DNA from: Pyropia yezoensis | Lineage: Eukaryota > Rhodophyta > Bangiophyceae > Bangiales > Bangiaceae | DNA: 64,000 nucleotides | Direction: 5' to 3' | NCBI GenBank assembly: GCA_009829735.1 | Contig: CM020620.1 | Coordinates: 12,025,420-12,089,419 of the forward strand | The notes under the pieces: generated by a model | Databases searched by the model: none | Told to the model about the DNA's origin: nothing | Seen by the model: only the letters and a program-made list of their open reading frames with translations | Made by a program: the position numbers and the translations under genes | Shown here: piece after piece, positions 18,288 to 29,234 of the stretch | How positions within the stretch are numbered: position 1 is the stretch's first letter | Layout of the letters: each line of letters starts with the position of its first letter

Positions 18288-19891
18288 ATGATGCCCACCG
18301 TCGCCGCCACCGCCGCGGCCGCCGACGCCGCCGCCGCCACCGCAGCCGCCGCCACTGCACGGGCGCCCCCCCCCCCCCCCCCCCCCCCGCCGGGGAGTGG
18401 CTACCACCCAGACGGCTGGTCCTCTTCTGCGTGGGCGGCCGCGCTGCCCCCCCCCCCCCGCTCGGCCACGGCGGTGGCTGGCGGCGACGGCAAAGGGGCG
18501 GGCAGCGGCGGCGGCGGCGCCAGCGGCGGCGGCGGCGGCGGCCGCATCGACGGCAGCGAGGAGTGGTCGTTTGTCCACGGCGACGGCGGCGGCGACGACG
18601 GCGGCGGCGGCGGCGGCGGCTGCAGCGGCGGCGGCAACGAGGTAGCCGCCGCCGCCGCGGCCGTGGGCGGGGAGGGGCGGCCGTACCCGCCCGGCGGGTC
18701 GCCCCCCCCTCCTCCCCCCCCCCCGCCGTCAAGGCCGCCTTCTTTGCCCGCCCGGGGATGAACCTGGCGTCGGAAATGGCAGCCGTGCTGGGCCCGCCCC
18801 CCCCCGTGCCGCAGCGGCCAGCCCCACCCCCCCCACCCCCCCTGGCGGCAGCCACCACCACCGCCACCACCACCACCACCACCCCTGGCGGCGGCGGGCA
18901 CCCCCCACCTCCCCCCGCCGCCGCCGCCGGGCCCGTTGCCGTGGCGGCGGCGGCGGCGGCGACGGCGGCGGCGGCCGAGGCGGCGGCCAACGCGGCGGCG
19001 CTGGCCCGCGGCTTTGACCCGGCGGGGTACTTTGGCGGCCGCTCCTGCCTGTGGGGCGGCCCCGGGGGCGGCGGCGGCGGCCGCGCCCGCCACCCGGGGT
19101 GGCCCCCAACGCCCGTCCGGAGTGGCGGGCCGCGCGCCTGGGGGGGGGGGGGGGGGGGGGGCGCCGACGGCCTCGCCCCCGCCGCCGTGGCGGCCACGCC
19201 CCCGTCGGCCGGCTTTGGTGGGCGGCTCGCCGCCGCCGCCGCCGCCGTCGCCGCCGCCGGGGCGGCCGCCACCACCCCCCGCGCGACGCCGGCGGGCGAC
19301 GCCCCCGCAGGGGCGGGCGACGGCGACGACACCCCGCCGCCGTCGCCGCTGCCCACCTCCCCCGCCACGCCCACCACCCCCGATGCCCCCCCCCACCCGC
19401 AACTCCCCCCTCCCCCTTCACCCCCCCCCCATCCAGCCCCCCGCCGGCGGCTGTCACGCCCACCACCACCACCAGCACCACCCCGCTGCCGCCCTCCCCC
19501 CCCCCCCCCCCCACCACCTTCCATACTCCCCCTCCCTCCCGCCCGTCGCCCGCCGCCACGCCCCCGTCCCCCGCCACCACCTCCCCCCCCCCCCCCAGCC
19601 CCCCCATCCGCGTCCTTGTCATGGACGACCCGACCGGCACCGCCGGGGGCTTCCCGCCCCTGCCCCTCTCCGTCGTGCCCGCCGGGCGGCACCCCACCGC
19701 CACCACCGCCGCCGGCGACGGCCGGCGCGGCGCCGTCGGCGGGCCAGCGGCGGTGGCCAGGCCGGGGGGGCGGCTGCTCGCGGCCGACGCGGGGCGGGTG
19801 GCGGCCGCCGCGGCGGCCGCTTACACGGTCACGCTGGCGGCCATTGCACCGCCGGGCACCCTGGTCGCCGCCGACGTGGAGGCGCAACCGC

Positions 19892-19923
<32 letters not shown>

Positions 19924-22481
19924 TCCGCAGGGGACGGGGTAGGGGACAGCCCTCCCGCCGCAGCCGCCGCCGCCGTTGCGCCGGGTGCGGCGGCGCCCCT
20001 AGCCGTCTGCCTCCGCGGCCGCCACTGGACGGCCGATGCGACCGGCGGGGTGACCCTCCGGCTGACCGCCGCCCCGCCCGCCGTGGGGCCCGCCGCCGCC
20101 GCCGTGGCGCTCACCGCCGTGGCCCCCCCGACGGCGGCGGCGGCAGCAGCGGCGGCGGCCGCCGCCGCCGCCATAGACGGGGGGAGAGGCGGGGCGGTGG
20201 CGGTGGCGCCGCCGCCCCGGGGCGCCCGCCTGGCCACCCTGGCGCTCACCGCCACGGGCGTGCGGGCGGTGTGGGGGGTCCACCCGCTGGGGGCGGCCAA
20301 TGACACGGCGGCGGCGACCGCCGCTGCCGCCGCGGCCGCCGCCACCGCCGCCGCCGGCCGCACCGCCGTGGCCGTCGCGGGGGTGGCCGACAGCACCGCC
20401 ACCCCCCCGGTGGCGGCGTGGAGCGGGGCGGCGGCGGCGGGGGCGGGGACAGCAACGCCCGCCACCCCCCCCACCCGCACGACCGTCCGGTCGGCGTACG
20501 CGGCGGCGACCCCCCCCCCGCCCCCTCCCCCCCCCCCCCGGGGGGCGCCCCCCCCCTCCCCCCCTCCCCCCCACGGCGGGTGCGCCTGGCGTTTGACGCC
20601 TACGGCCGCCCCGCGGGGGCGGTGGTGGCCAACACGGGGGCGGTGGGCGTCGGGCTGACGCTCGCCCTCGACGCGTGCCCCCCGCCCCCCCCCCTGCCGC
20701 CGCCGCCGCCGCCGCCGTCGGCCGCCAGTGGGGCGGCCACCGCCGCCGCCGCTGCCGCCGCCGCTGCCGCTGCCGCCCCGCGCGGGCCGCGGCTGGTGGC
20801 CGACTGGGGGGCGGGCTGCCGGCGGGTGTGGCTGCCACCGGGTGGGCGCCACGCCTTTTGCGTTTCGGTGGTGGGGGACCCGCCGGTGGTGGGGGGGGGC
20901 ACCGACGGGGCGGCCGCCGACACCCCCACCGCCGCCGCGGGGAGGGGTGGGGAGCGGCGGGTGGCTACCGGCGGCGGCGGCGGCGGTGGGGATGGCGGGG
21001 GGGCTGGGGGTGGGGGTGGGGATGTGCCCCCGGGGGGGGGGGTCGTCCGCGGCCGGCTGGTCGTGTCGGCGGGCGGCGGGGCGGAGCGGGTGGTGGAGGT
21101 GCGGCTCGTCACGCCGCTGCTACCCGAGCCGGCCGACCGCGACGGGGGGGGGGGGGCGGGGGAAGGGGGGGGGGGGGAGCACGCCGACGGCGGCGCCCCG
21201 GCCGGGTCCCCGCCGCCGCCGCCGCTGTCCCGGCCATCGTCACCACCCCCACCGGCGGGGGTGCCTGGTGGACAATGGGGGGGCCGTGCCGGGGGGGGTG
21301 CCGCCGCCGGGCGGCCGGCGGCCCCGCCCCTCGCGCGGCGCCACCCCGGGCTTCTGCTCCCCCGCCGGCTGGCCGACGCTGCCGCGGCCGCTGCCGCAAC
21401 GGGTGCTGCAGCGGGTTCCGCGGCCACCCCCCACCCCCCCTCCGCCGACGCCATCGCGGCGGCCATCACCCTCACCGACACCCACCCGGTGGCGGCGGTG
21501 CCCGTTGCGAATGGCAGCGCCGTCGCCGCCCTGGACGTGCGGGTGTGGGTGGACCCCCCCCCCCCCCCAGCCACCACCGCCTCCGCCGCCGCGTCACCGC
21601 CGTCACTGACGCTCCCGCCGGGCGGCCGTGGGGTGGTGTGGGTGGTCCGGACGGGGGGCGGGGGCGCCGGCGGGGGGGGGGCGCCGGCGGGCGGCGACGC
21701 CGCCGCCGCCGCCACCGCCGCCACCCTCGGCCTGTCGGCAACGCCCGTCGGCGGGGGGGGGGTCGGGACGCGCACGCTCCGCGTGCCGCTGGCGGTGGCG
21801 CCCCGGCGGGCCGCCTACTTTGCGTGGCCCCTGTTGGCGTGGGACGGTGCGCCCGCCGCCGCTGCCGCCGCCGCCGCCGACGGGGGCGGGGGGATGTGTG
21901 CCGCCGGGCGCGCCGGCGCCGCCCCCCTGTCCCTTGATGGCCCCACCACCGTCGCCACCACCGCCGCCACCACCGCCACCACCACCGCCACCACCACCGC
22001 CACCACCGCCACCACCGCCACTACTGCCACCACCACCGCCACCACCGACACCCCCTCCTCCACCGGCACTGCCCGCCACGCGGTGTTTATCAACACCGCC
22101 TCCGTAGCGGTAACGGTGGCAGTAGTGGGCACGCCCCCCGGCTGGGCCGCCCCGCGGCGGGTGGTGCGCCTCCCCGCCCGCACCCGCGGCCGCCTGCCAG
22201 TGGTGTGGGTGGGCGACGGCGGCGACGGCAGCGGCGGTGGCGGCGGCGGCGGCGGCGGCCAGCCGGCGGTGGCAGCGGCGGTGGGGGCGGCAGGGGACGA
22301 GGGGGGGGGCGACGACGACCCGGCGGCGGCGGCGGTGGCGGCGGTGGCGGCAGACCGTCCCTCCCCCTCCCTCCCCTACGCGTCCATTGACTGTGTTGTG
22401 CGAGTGCAAGGGGGAAGGGGGTGGCGGGCCGCGCTGGTGGTGTGCCCCCCGCAGAGGACGGACGCCGCGGGCGCCTGCTGA
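18288..22481 (+). CDS. Large Ala/Gly/Pro-rich protein with Ig-like (ASH/MSP-type) repeats
   Basis: Coding signal moves through three frame changes, all in the same direction: frame of 18288 to about 18715, then to about 19430, then about 19500-20510, then about 20575 to the stop at 22479-22481. Each change falls in a long poly-C tract, so shortened homopolymers in the assembly are the likeliest cause; true breaks are possible. The first part has sparse ordered segments (GSGYHPDGWSSSAWAAAL; ALARGFDPAGYFGGRSCLW). The last part has at least three beta-rich repeats of the form F-x-N-T-x-hydrophobic strand-LPPGGR-strand, for example VFINTASVAVTVAVV and VPVANGSAVAALDVRVWV followed by LTLPPGGRGVVWVV. 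This is the pattern of ASH/MSP Ig-fold domains found in cilia, centrosome and membrane-contact proteins. About 1400 residues. The function is not known. Confidence 0.45.
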
Positions 22482-22687
22482 CGTGCCACGCCAGTCACCC
22501 TGCGGGGAGGGGGGGACCGGGCCGGCTGCGCAGCGCAAAAAAAGAGAAACGGAATGTGAAGCAACAAAAGGGAATAGGTAGAACACGCCCGCCCACGTCC
22601 ACGCACCTCCGCGCCGCCCTCAGCGCCCCTCCCCGTCTGCACGCCCCACCCGCCACTACCTGGCTTGCACGATCCCCCTCACGGCCC

Positions 22688-22724
<37 letters not shown>

Positions 22725-23177
22725 CGTCCCGCGACAGCCGCCGCCACCGTTCCGACCCTGTCGGCCGCCGCCGGTACCCCCTGTCATGGGCGGTGACGTG
22801 GACGCACGGCCCACACCCCCCCACCCCCGATGGATCGAGCGGCCGCCGCACACGGCGCGCGACAGGTCCCGGTATCCCCGCAACAAGAAAGGGGCACGCA
22901 AGGGCGTCCACGTCTCTCCCGCCGCCGCCGCCATCCTCCCCAGGCAGGTGCACGCCCACCCTGCAGCTACAGAACAAAAACGGCACGCAGGGGTCCCATC
23001 GCCGCCCGCACACGGTACTCCCTCCTCCCCCCCCCCCCCCAGCAATGGCGGCCACCAGCCGGCGGCAGACGTGTGCACAGGCTGGCCAGAGGCCTCGACC
23101 AAGAAACGGGCCTGCCCCCCCCCCCCCCCCCCTCACCCCAACAAAGCGCCTCCCTTTCCGCCCCCCCGGCTCCCGCC
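22482..23177. other. Convergent spacer between the Ig-repeat gene and mL54
   Basis: Both flanking genes end here. C-rich tracts near 22690-22730 and 23020-23130 are present. I see no gene. Confidence 0.5.
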
Positions 23178-24086
23178 TCAAAGCCCCGCCGTCGACGCGT
23201 CGTTGCGTTCCCGGAGGCGCGCCCGCGCGTCGGTGCGGAGGAGGCGGGTCAGGTCACCCGACGGCCCCATCGTGTCCACCACCGCTTCGACGCCGCCGGT
23301 CGCCCACAGGGCGGCGGCCTGCTCGGTGAGGTCCGCTTGGGTGGCGGCAGGGTCCGTTAGCGTCCACAGCCAGTCGGGGTACGCGTCATCCTCCTGAGAT
23401 GGGGGGGGGGGGGGGGGGGGGGGGGAGTTGGCGGAAGGCAGGAAGGGGGCAAATATGGAGAGCGGAGGGGCCAAAAGCGCCGCCAAGACGCCACAGCAAG
23501 AGCGGCCGGCAAAAAGGTCACGGCTGCAGAGCCCCCACCGTGGTCGGGCAAGCGAGACGGTCAGGCCACACGCCCCAAGCCGAGACGCTATCACCGCGGG
23601 ACGCACCTCCCGACGCCGACGCTGCAAGATGCACCGCAGGGGGGCGCGCAGAGCGGTAGGCCACCCTCGTCCCCCCCATCGCCCCGTATCGCTCCCGCCC
23701 CCCTACCTCGCACTTGCCGCCCCCTCCTCACCGCCGTTACAGCCCCCCCCCCCCGCCCTACCTCGCCACAGCCACAACCCCCCCTCCCTCGCCCCCCCCC
23801 CCCGCCCAGCAAAAAAACGTACCAGCTCCGTCGGCCCCGGCACGTCCTTGTAGATCTGCAGCGCCGCCCAGCCGGTTGGCCCCGTCGCGGCTGCCACCCC
23901 CCCCCCGCCCCCCTTGGCCGCCGCGCCGCCGCCGCGGCCGCCCTTTTTCGCCGCCGCCAGCCACCGCACGCCCGCCGCCGCTGCGCCGCCGATGCTGCCG
24001 CCGCCGCCGCCGCCGCCGACGCCGCAGCGGGCCGCCGCCGCCACCCGCACACTGGGCAGCAGCGCACGCAGGACGGCGGGTGCCAT
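23178..24086 (-). CDS. MRPL54: Mitochondrial ribosomal protein mL54, two exons
   Basis: Exon 1 runs 24086..23823 and exon 2 runs 23393..23178; the donor is G|GTACGT, the acceptor CTCAG|G, phase 0, intron 429 bases. The 159-residue product starts with a basic, Ala-rich leader typical of mitochondrial import (MAPAVLRALLPSVRVAAAAR). LQIYKDVPGPTEL at 76-88 then joins EDDAYPDWLWTL at 89-100, which corresponds to the IYKEG...YPEWLW region that defines mL54, and the tail is Arg-rich (LLRTDARARLRERND). mL54 is a small component of the large subunit of the mitochondrial ribosome. An insertion of about 15 residues after the YPDWLW box is longer than in animals. The family call rests on motifs and order, not on a search. 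Confidence 0.75.
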
Positions 24087-24400
24087 GGGTGCGCGCAGGG
24101 AGCAAAAAGTATCAAGAGGGAGAGCGGGGGAGGGGGGGGGGGGAAGGGAGAACAGCCCCGGCCGCAGGGCAGCCGGGGGGGCGGGGGGGGGGTGAGGGGA
24201 AGAGAAGCTTGGCCGCCAAGCCTAGCTCCGTCGCTCGACTTGGTCGCGGCGGCGACGCCGTCTCTCATGCCGAGTGCGAGCTTGCCGATCCGTGTCCGAC
24301 GTACTTTTCAATCACCACCGGGATCACGAAGAAAGTTTAGTTTTTGAGGCTTGTTCAACACAGCTCAGTCAGCACGTGGCAACGTTTGAGCCTCGTTTGA

Positions 24401-24427
24401 GCTCTCTCCCTATCATAGGGAGAGAGC
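24401..24427. repeat. 27-bp perfect palindrome (13-bp arms, 1-base centre)
   Basis: GCTCTCTCCCTAT, then C, then the exact inverted copy. It would form a stable hairpin in RNA from either strand. It lies upstream of mL54 (about 315 bases from its ATG on minus) and downstream of the PBDC1-like gene, so either a terminator-like or an upstream element is possible. Confidence 0.7.
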
Positions 24428-24637
24428 CACCATGATGGTGGGGTGCGCGTCGAAGTCGAGCCTGACGACCTGATGGACAACGGGTTGTGCGAAGGCGGTG
24501 GCGGCGGGGGGGGGGGCGCCGACAGAGGCGGGGGAGGGCAGGTGGAGGCGGCGGACTGCCCCGCCGCCCCCCCCTCACGCCACCATGGCCCGTGCGATGC
24601 GGGTGGAAGGGGGTGCGGAGATGGCGGCGCTTGCAGT

Positions 24638-24651
24638 GTACTGTACAGTAC
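24638..24651. promoter_or_regulatory. 14-bp palindrome GTACTGTACAGTAC
   Basis: This is the fullest copy of a motif that recurs across the window in non-coding DNA (also 17593, 32252, 46624, 47074, 48867 and 58182). It is AT-richer than its surroundings. A binding site is an inference. Confidence 0.4.
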
Positions 24652-25174
24652 CCCCCCTGAATGGCGCGGGGGGCGCTGTGCCGACGCCACCCCGAGGGGG
24701 GGGAACAGAGAGGAAGAGCCAAAAAAAAAATGGTGCGCAACGCCTCGCGCCGCCCACCCGCGACCAAGCGCTGGTACCCCCGCCACATTACACGCGTAGT
24801 GCGCCGCCGGTGCGGGGAGGCGACGGTGGCGCGAGGCGTTGGTCCCTCCCACCGGGGCGGCGCCCGCCCTCCGCCCCGTCGGCGCGACCCCCCCAATGGC
24901 TCGCACGTCCGTCCCCTCCCCACCAGGCAACCGCGCCTTGTTCTCCCCCCCCCCTCCCTCCGCCCCCATCCACACCCGTCGCACATCCCCACATAGCACC
25001 TCCCGCGCTCTCCCCCACCCCCCTCTGCGTCTCTTCCTCCCTTGTTTCTCCTCCCCCTCAACTTGCTCTTCACCGCCTCCTGGCCCCATCTCTTACTCTC
25101 CCTTTCAGCTACGCCATCCTCTCACGTCACCCCCCCCCCACCCCACCCGCCGTCCTCCCCCACACATAGCGTTC

Positions 25175-25870
25175 TCAGGTGAGCGCGCCGAAATCCACCC
25201 CGTCGTTCACCCCCTCCGCGTTGCGCGCCGCCTCTACAGCGTAAAAGACGCCCCGCGACACGAGGATGGTGTTTTCTGGCGTGTACCCGCCTGTCGCGGA
25301 TAGGCGGAGGAGGGTACCAAACGCATAGTCGGGGGTGATGGACTTGGCGGGTCCTTCCAGGAACGCCCGCCACGCCGCCTTGCCCGCGGTCGACTTCATT
25401 GGGCCTTCCTCGACGACTGCCACGTCCAAAGTGGGGAAGGCAGCGCGGAAGGCGGTGCAGAGGCCCGAGTCGTCCCTGGGGGGGTAGAATGAGGGGGGGA
25501 CGAGAAGGGATGGTAGCAGGGGGAGGCGCGAGCAACGTGGCAGAAGGGACCAGACCGGTGGCGCCAAGGCGGGAAAGGATACAGAAGTGGACGGGTACAG
25601 CCGCCAAGCCGGGGAACGGGGTGGGACAACCGCCGAATCCCAACAGCGCGAACATGGGCAGGGGGACGGGGGTAGGGGCGTCAGCAGCCCACTTGGCGGC
25701 GAGCCCCACAACAGCCGCATGACGGCCCCCATGTGCCTGTCCGCGTGGCCTCCCACATGCGACAGCCGCGCGGGCAGCACGGCAGCCGAGCCAGATGGCC
25801 GCCACTACCGGACGCGCTTGCAAAGACGCTTCTCCACTCCTATCACATTTCCCCCGCTCCACTCCTCAGA

Positions 25871-25924
<54 letters not shown>

Positions 25925-26195
25925 CACACACACGCCCGCACGCGCGTTCGCCCACACGCACGCAAACACGCACAACACCGAGAGTCACCCTCCCCCCCCC
26001 CCAAAAAAAATAGAAAAGAAGACCCAGACCCGCAACGTACGGTGTCAGCTTGACGTCCGCCGGCGCAGGCACCGACGCCAGCAGCAGCAAGTGGCGCTCT
26101 GCAAACGCAAACGCCTCGGCCGCCCAGTTGGCCTCGACTGCAGCGTCATTGCCGTAACCGTCGTCCTCGGGGGGGGGGTCGGTGGTGGTCTTCAT
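25175..26195 (-). CDS. PBDC1: PBDC1/YPL225W-family eEF1A chaperone, two exons
   Basis: Exon 1 runs 26195..26041 and exon 2 runs 25475..25175; the donor is CC|GTACGT and the acceptor CCCAG|G, with the split codon giving proline. The intron is 565 bases and contains an AC microsatellite. The 151-residue product matches the family along its length: NWAAEAFAFAERHLLLL near the start, then VKLTPDDSGLCTAFRAAFP across the splice, KAAWRAF, DYAFGTLLRL and the signature GGYTPENTILVSRGVFYA, then EAARNAEGVND. Yeast YPL225W is of similar length and helps nascent eEF1A fold in the cytosol. The start at MKTTTDPPPEDDG is chosen because the frame upstream is low complexity. The animal-type charged tail is absent. 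Confidence 0.85.
25875..25921. repeat. AC dinucleotide microsatellite inside the PBDC1 intron
   Basis: An uninterrupted run of about 23 AC units is followed by looser CA-rich sequence to about 25980. It lies close to the 5' end of the intron on the minus strand. Confidence 0.95.
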
Positions 26196-27466
26196 GCTCA
26201 CAACGTCGGTGGTGAGCGAGGGAGGCGCGCAGGCGGGGAACAGGGGGGGGAAGGGGGCAGATGGGCAAGTGGAGATGGGGCGGATGGCGGTCACGTAGGC
26301 GGCGGCAGCCCGTGACGGAAGGGATGTCGCACGAGTAAGACGCCCCGGAAAAAGAAAACCTTCACGCGGGCCGCCACCACACGTGGCGGGTGAAGAGGGT
26401 GTCGACGCTGATCCGGCTGGCATTCACTTACAATCAAGTATACTACATGTACTTACATATTCAACTGAACTGCTGACTGGGTCACAGCGCCTGCACTAAC
26501 CCGCGAGCGCTGTTGCGCCACGACGTCAGCAATCACGGCGCTGTCTTCGAGGATGGAGCAAGTCCGAGAGGAACTGTACAAGAGAAGTGGGTCTGAGGGG
26601 AAAGGGTGGGATAGCTGGGGCAGTGCCAGCTACCACTTGTCGAAGGCGGTGGAGGGGGGTCGAGGGCTGTTCGTCACAGGATCCCCGCCTGTATGGCCGC
26701 GGGGGCATAGCGCGGCAGGACGGGCAGCGACTGGAAGGCACAAGCAGACGATAGGATAGGGAGCAGGAGGAAATGCCACCAGGGTCCTTATCTGCGTGTC
26801 ATATGGGTGGGGGACGGGGCGTTTCGGAAGGGCAATGCCGCCTGGGTGAGTGAGGCCCCTCGCCGGGAGGTGCCAGCTAGAGTACCTTCCCATCCGCATA
26901 GATTTGGAGCTTCTTTGACCGCCACCGCCGGGGCGAGACTCGCTGCCGAGCTGTCGGCAGCGAGAGCGAAAGAATGGGGGGGGGGGACGGGGTGAGTAGT
27001 AGCAGTGACCAGGTTTCCTTCTGCCAGGATGCGGGAGGGATGGTATGTATCCGTTTGGCCATTGTGCAGCTTCTGCGTGCGCAGCATCTCCCCCCACAGT
27101 TTGAGCAAGCGGTCCGGAGGGGTTGCCTTCTGTATCGTTTTGTTCGCACTGGCAGTCGTGGCCATGCCCACAGCGAGTGCGTGTGCGTACAGTTTGGGCC
27201 AATGCAGCCAAGGGGGCTTCTGATCGCGGCTGCAACTGGTCCCGCGGGGAGGGTGGCGTGGGGCGTAGAGTCGCCCGCACGCATTGTGAGCTGCCTCGTC
27301 TCCTGTCTGATTCCGCAGCGTTCACGGTCTCGCCTGGCCATCAACACGCTTTCCACCCCTTTCTCTTCGCGAGCGTCCCTGGGCGCGCCCCCATTTTGAT
27401 CCTCGTTATGCGGGACCCGCCTCGTGCGGGTTGGGGGCGAGGCGCGTGCCACTGTCGCGACTGTGA
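26196..27466. other. Spacer; possible unassigned exons
   Basis: On minus, 27125..27000 encodes a helical stretch (DRLLKLWGEMLRTQKLHNGQ) after an acceptor-like GATACAG, and 26935..26880 encodes KKLQIYADGK. On plus, 27030..27240 also looks partly coding. I cannot assemble a gene or name a family. Confidence 0.2.
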
Positions 27467-27804
27467 GTGGTCCAACGACTCATCTTGACAATCTCCCTCT
27501 CAGGTTGCATGCATGCAATTGATCTCTGCCAATCAGTTCACAGAACATTGACGGTTGAGGCGTGCCGACGGCGCAAAGGATGTTCCAGACGGGAGGCGGA
27601 TTTTGAGGAGACGTCTGACCCGCCAGCGCGCAGCGCAGAGAACACCGAGGCCCCGGCCACCACCGCACAGTCTGCCACGCGTCCACGCCGGCCCGGTGCC
27701 GTGGCTGACAGCTCGTTCATAGGACGGTCCACCACCAAATGGGTGGCGCTGGTTGGCCCACGCCTCTCCTGTCGTTGTCGCCGTTGCCTCCTTCTCCTCC
27801 GACG

Positions 27805-28555
27805 GTACGTCTGCGCGAGATGATCGCGCGGGCGGGTGGGCGGCACAGGCGCGGCCCCCCGACCAGTCAGAACGGCAGCTTTCCCATACGCGCGCGTGCG
27901 CTCCCCTTCCTGGGGCCCGTCGCCTGCACAGGCTGCCTTCCAGCGCTCATTCCAGTCCCGCGGCCGTCGACTGCAGGAAGCCTCGAGAGTCATGTCGACT
28001 GCCGTGGAAGGGCAGCCGTCCCCCTCCCCAGGCCGATCCACCTGCCTGCCATGAATCTCCAAGGTCTGCTTCATCCCCCTCGCCCCTCATACGCTCGCTC
28101 ATCTGTTGGCAACCGTGGGAGGGCGCGTGCCCGACAGGCCACACCGGCGCCCGCTCGCCTGTGGCGAGGATGTGCATAAAAGCGGGGTGCGCCGGCCAGC
28201 GGAAGCGGCCGGACCGCGACGGTCCGCGCCAGCCCACGCCACCCCGCTCCATCCCATTCACCGCTTCCCATCGTCGACGTCGACGTCGACGTCATCTCTC
28301 CCTCCTCTCCCCTTCCCGTTCTCGTTTTGTGGCTCTGAGGTTGGTGTAGGCACGCTGCGCACCCCCCCCACTCCCACACACGAGACCCACGCACCCGATC
28401 CCCAATTTTTCCGCCTTCCTATCCTCTACCGTCTCCTCTCAACCACCCCCCTCTTCCTCCTCTCCTCTTCCCCACCCTCCCCCTTCAACCCTAACCTCCC
28501 CCCCCCCTCCACCCGCCTCCCCTTCCCCATCCCCCCCCTACTCGCGGGGGCATAG
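27805..28555 (+). other. Possible intron upstream of the RING gene
   Basis: A GTACGT donor at 27805 and an acceptor CATAG at 28551-28555, one base before the RING ATG, frame a span with a long C/T-rich 3' part (28280-28540), as introns have. If real, it lies in the 5' leader, or it adds N-terminal residues from a frame open in 27467..27804, whose phase fits. GTCGAC is repeated at about 28273-28292. Confidence 0.35.
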
Positions 28556-28556
28556 G

Positions 28557-29234
28557 ATGGGGCTCCTTGTCACGGTGGTCCGTCAAGCCGCTGAGAACGG
28601 TTCCCTCTCTCCCGGCTCCAAGGCGCTCATTGCCGTCGGGGGCGTGCTGGTGGTTGTCCTCTTCCTGTCCATCCTGCGCACGATCATTGTGCGTCGGGGC
28701 GCATGGCCGTGGCAGCCAAGGCCGACGCCAACACCACTGCAAGGGCCCGGCGGCCGCCCCCTGACGGCCGCGGCGGCAGACAACCCCTCCTCCCCTCACC
28801 CCGTGTGGGCCATCCGACGGTGCCTGGGCCTTCCCCCGACGGCGGCAGCCGCCGCCGCCGCCGCCGCCGCCTCGGCCAATGGCGGCATGGCCGTGTCGCC
28901 GCCACCCGCCGCGCAGCCACCACCCGAGCTCAAGGCCGTGCGCGACGCCATCGTGGGCGGCACGGAGCCCGCGTGCCCCGTCGAGGCCTCCCGCCGGACG
29001 TGTGCGGTGTGCCTCAACCGGCTGAGCATGGACGGCGGGGAGCGGCCCGCCGCCGGCGCGGCGTCCCCGTGGGTGTGCACCCTCCGCTGCGGCCACGACT
29101 TTCACGCCGCGTGCGTCACGCGGTGGGCCGCCCGGGAGGGCGCCGCCGCCTCCTGCCCCGTGTGCCGCAAGGGGGTGGTGGGGGGGGGGGGGGGGGGGCG
29201 GGCGATGGAGCGGCGGCGGGGGATGCTGTGGTAG
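28557..29234 (+). CDS. Membrane-anchored RING-H2 ubiquitin ligase
   Basis: 225 residues. A single membrane segment spans about residues 23-45 (ALIAVGGVLVVVLFLSIL core) and is followed by a basic stop. A Pro/Ala-rich linker leads to a C-terminal RING-H2 finger at 149-203, with ligands C149, C152, C178, H180, H183, C186, C200 and C203 (C3H2C3 order, LRCGHDFHAAC block). The layout matches plant ATL-type E3 ligases: an N-terminal anchor and a cytosolic RING that recruits an E2 and ubiquitinates membrane or nearby proteins. The region between the first two and third ligands is longer than usual (about 25 residues). The gene stands alone. The substrate is unknown. Confidence 0.8.
   Translation: MGLLVTVVRQAAENGSLSPGSKALIAVGGVLVVVLFLSILRTIIVRRGAWPWQPRPTPTPLQGPGGRPLTAAAADNPSSPHPVWAIRRCLGLPPTAAAAAAAAAASANGGMAVSPPPAAQPPPELKAVRDAIVGGTEPACPVEASRRTCAVCLNRLSMDGGERPAAGAASPWVCTLRCGHDFHAACVTRWAAREGAAASCPVCRKGVVGGGGGGRAMERRRGMLW

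Larger units (their letters stand above)
24087..25174. other. Spacer between mL54 and the PBDC1-like gene
   Basis: It holds a 27-bp perfect palindrome, a 14-bp GTACTGTACAGTAC palindrome and several G tracts. Frames on minus (24355..25089) are low complexity and not supported. Confidence 0.5.

Noticed and set aside
16892-19942. Very long plus-strand frame of about 1000 codons
   Set aside because: Most of it is open only because the DNA lacks A and T. Only the part near 18730-19430 carries ordered segments, and that is included in the Ig-repeat gene.
22495-23181. Minus-strand frame downstream of mL54
   Set aside because: It lies beyond the mL54 stop in another frame, is low complexity and is unsupported.
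27538-28074. Minus-strand frame of 178 codons
   Set aside because: Basic, low-order composition; it overlaps a better candidate leader intron on plus and shows no domain.
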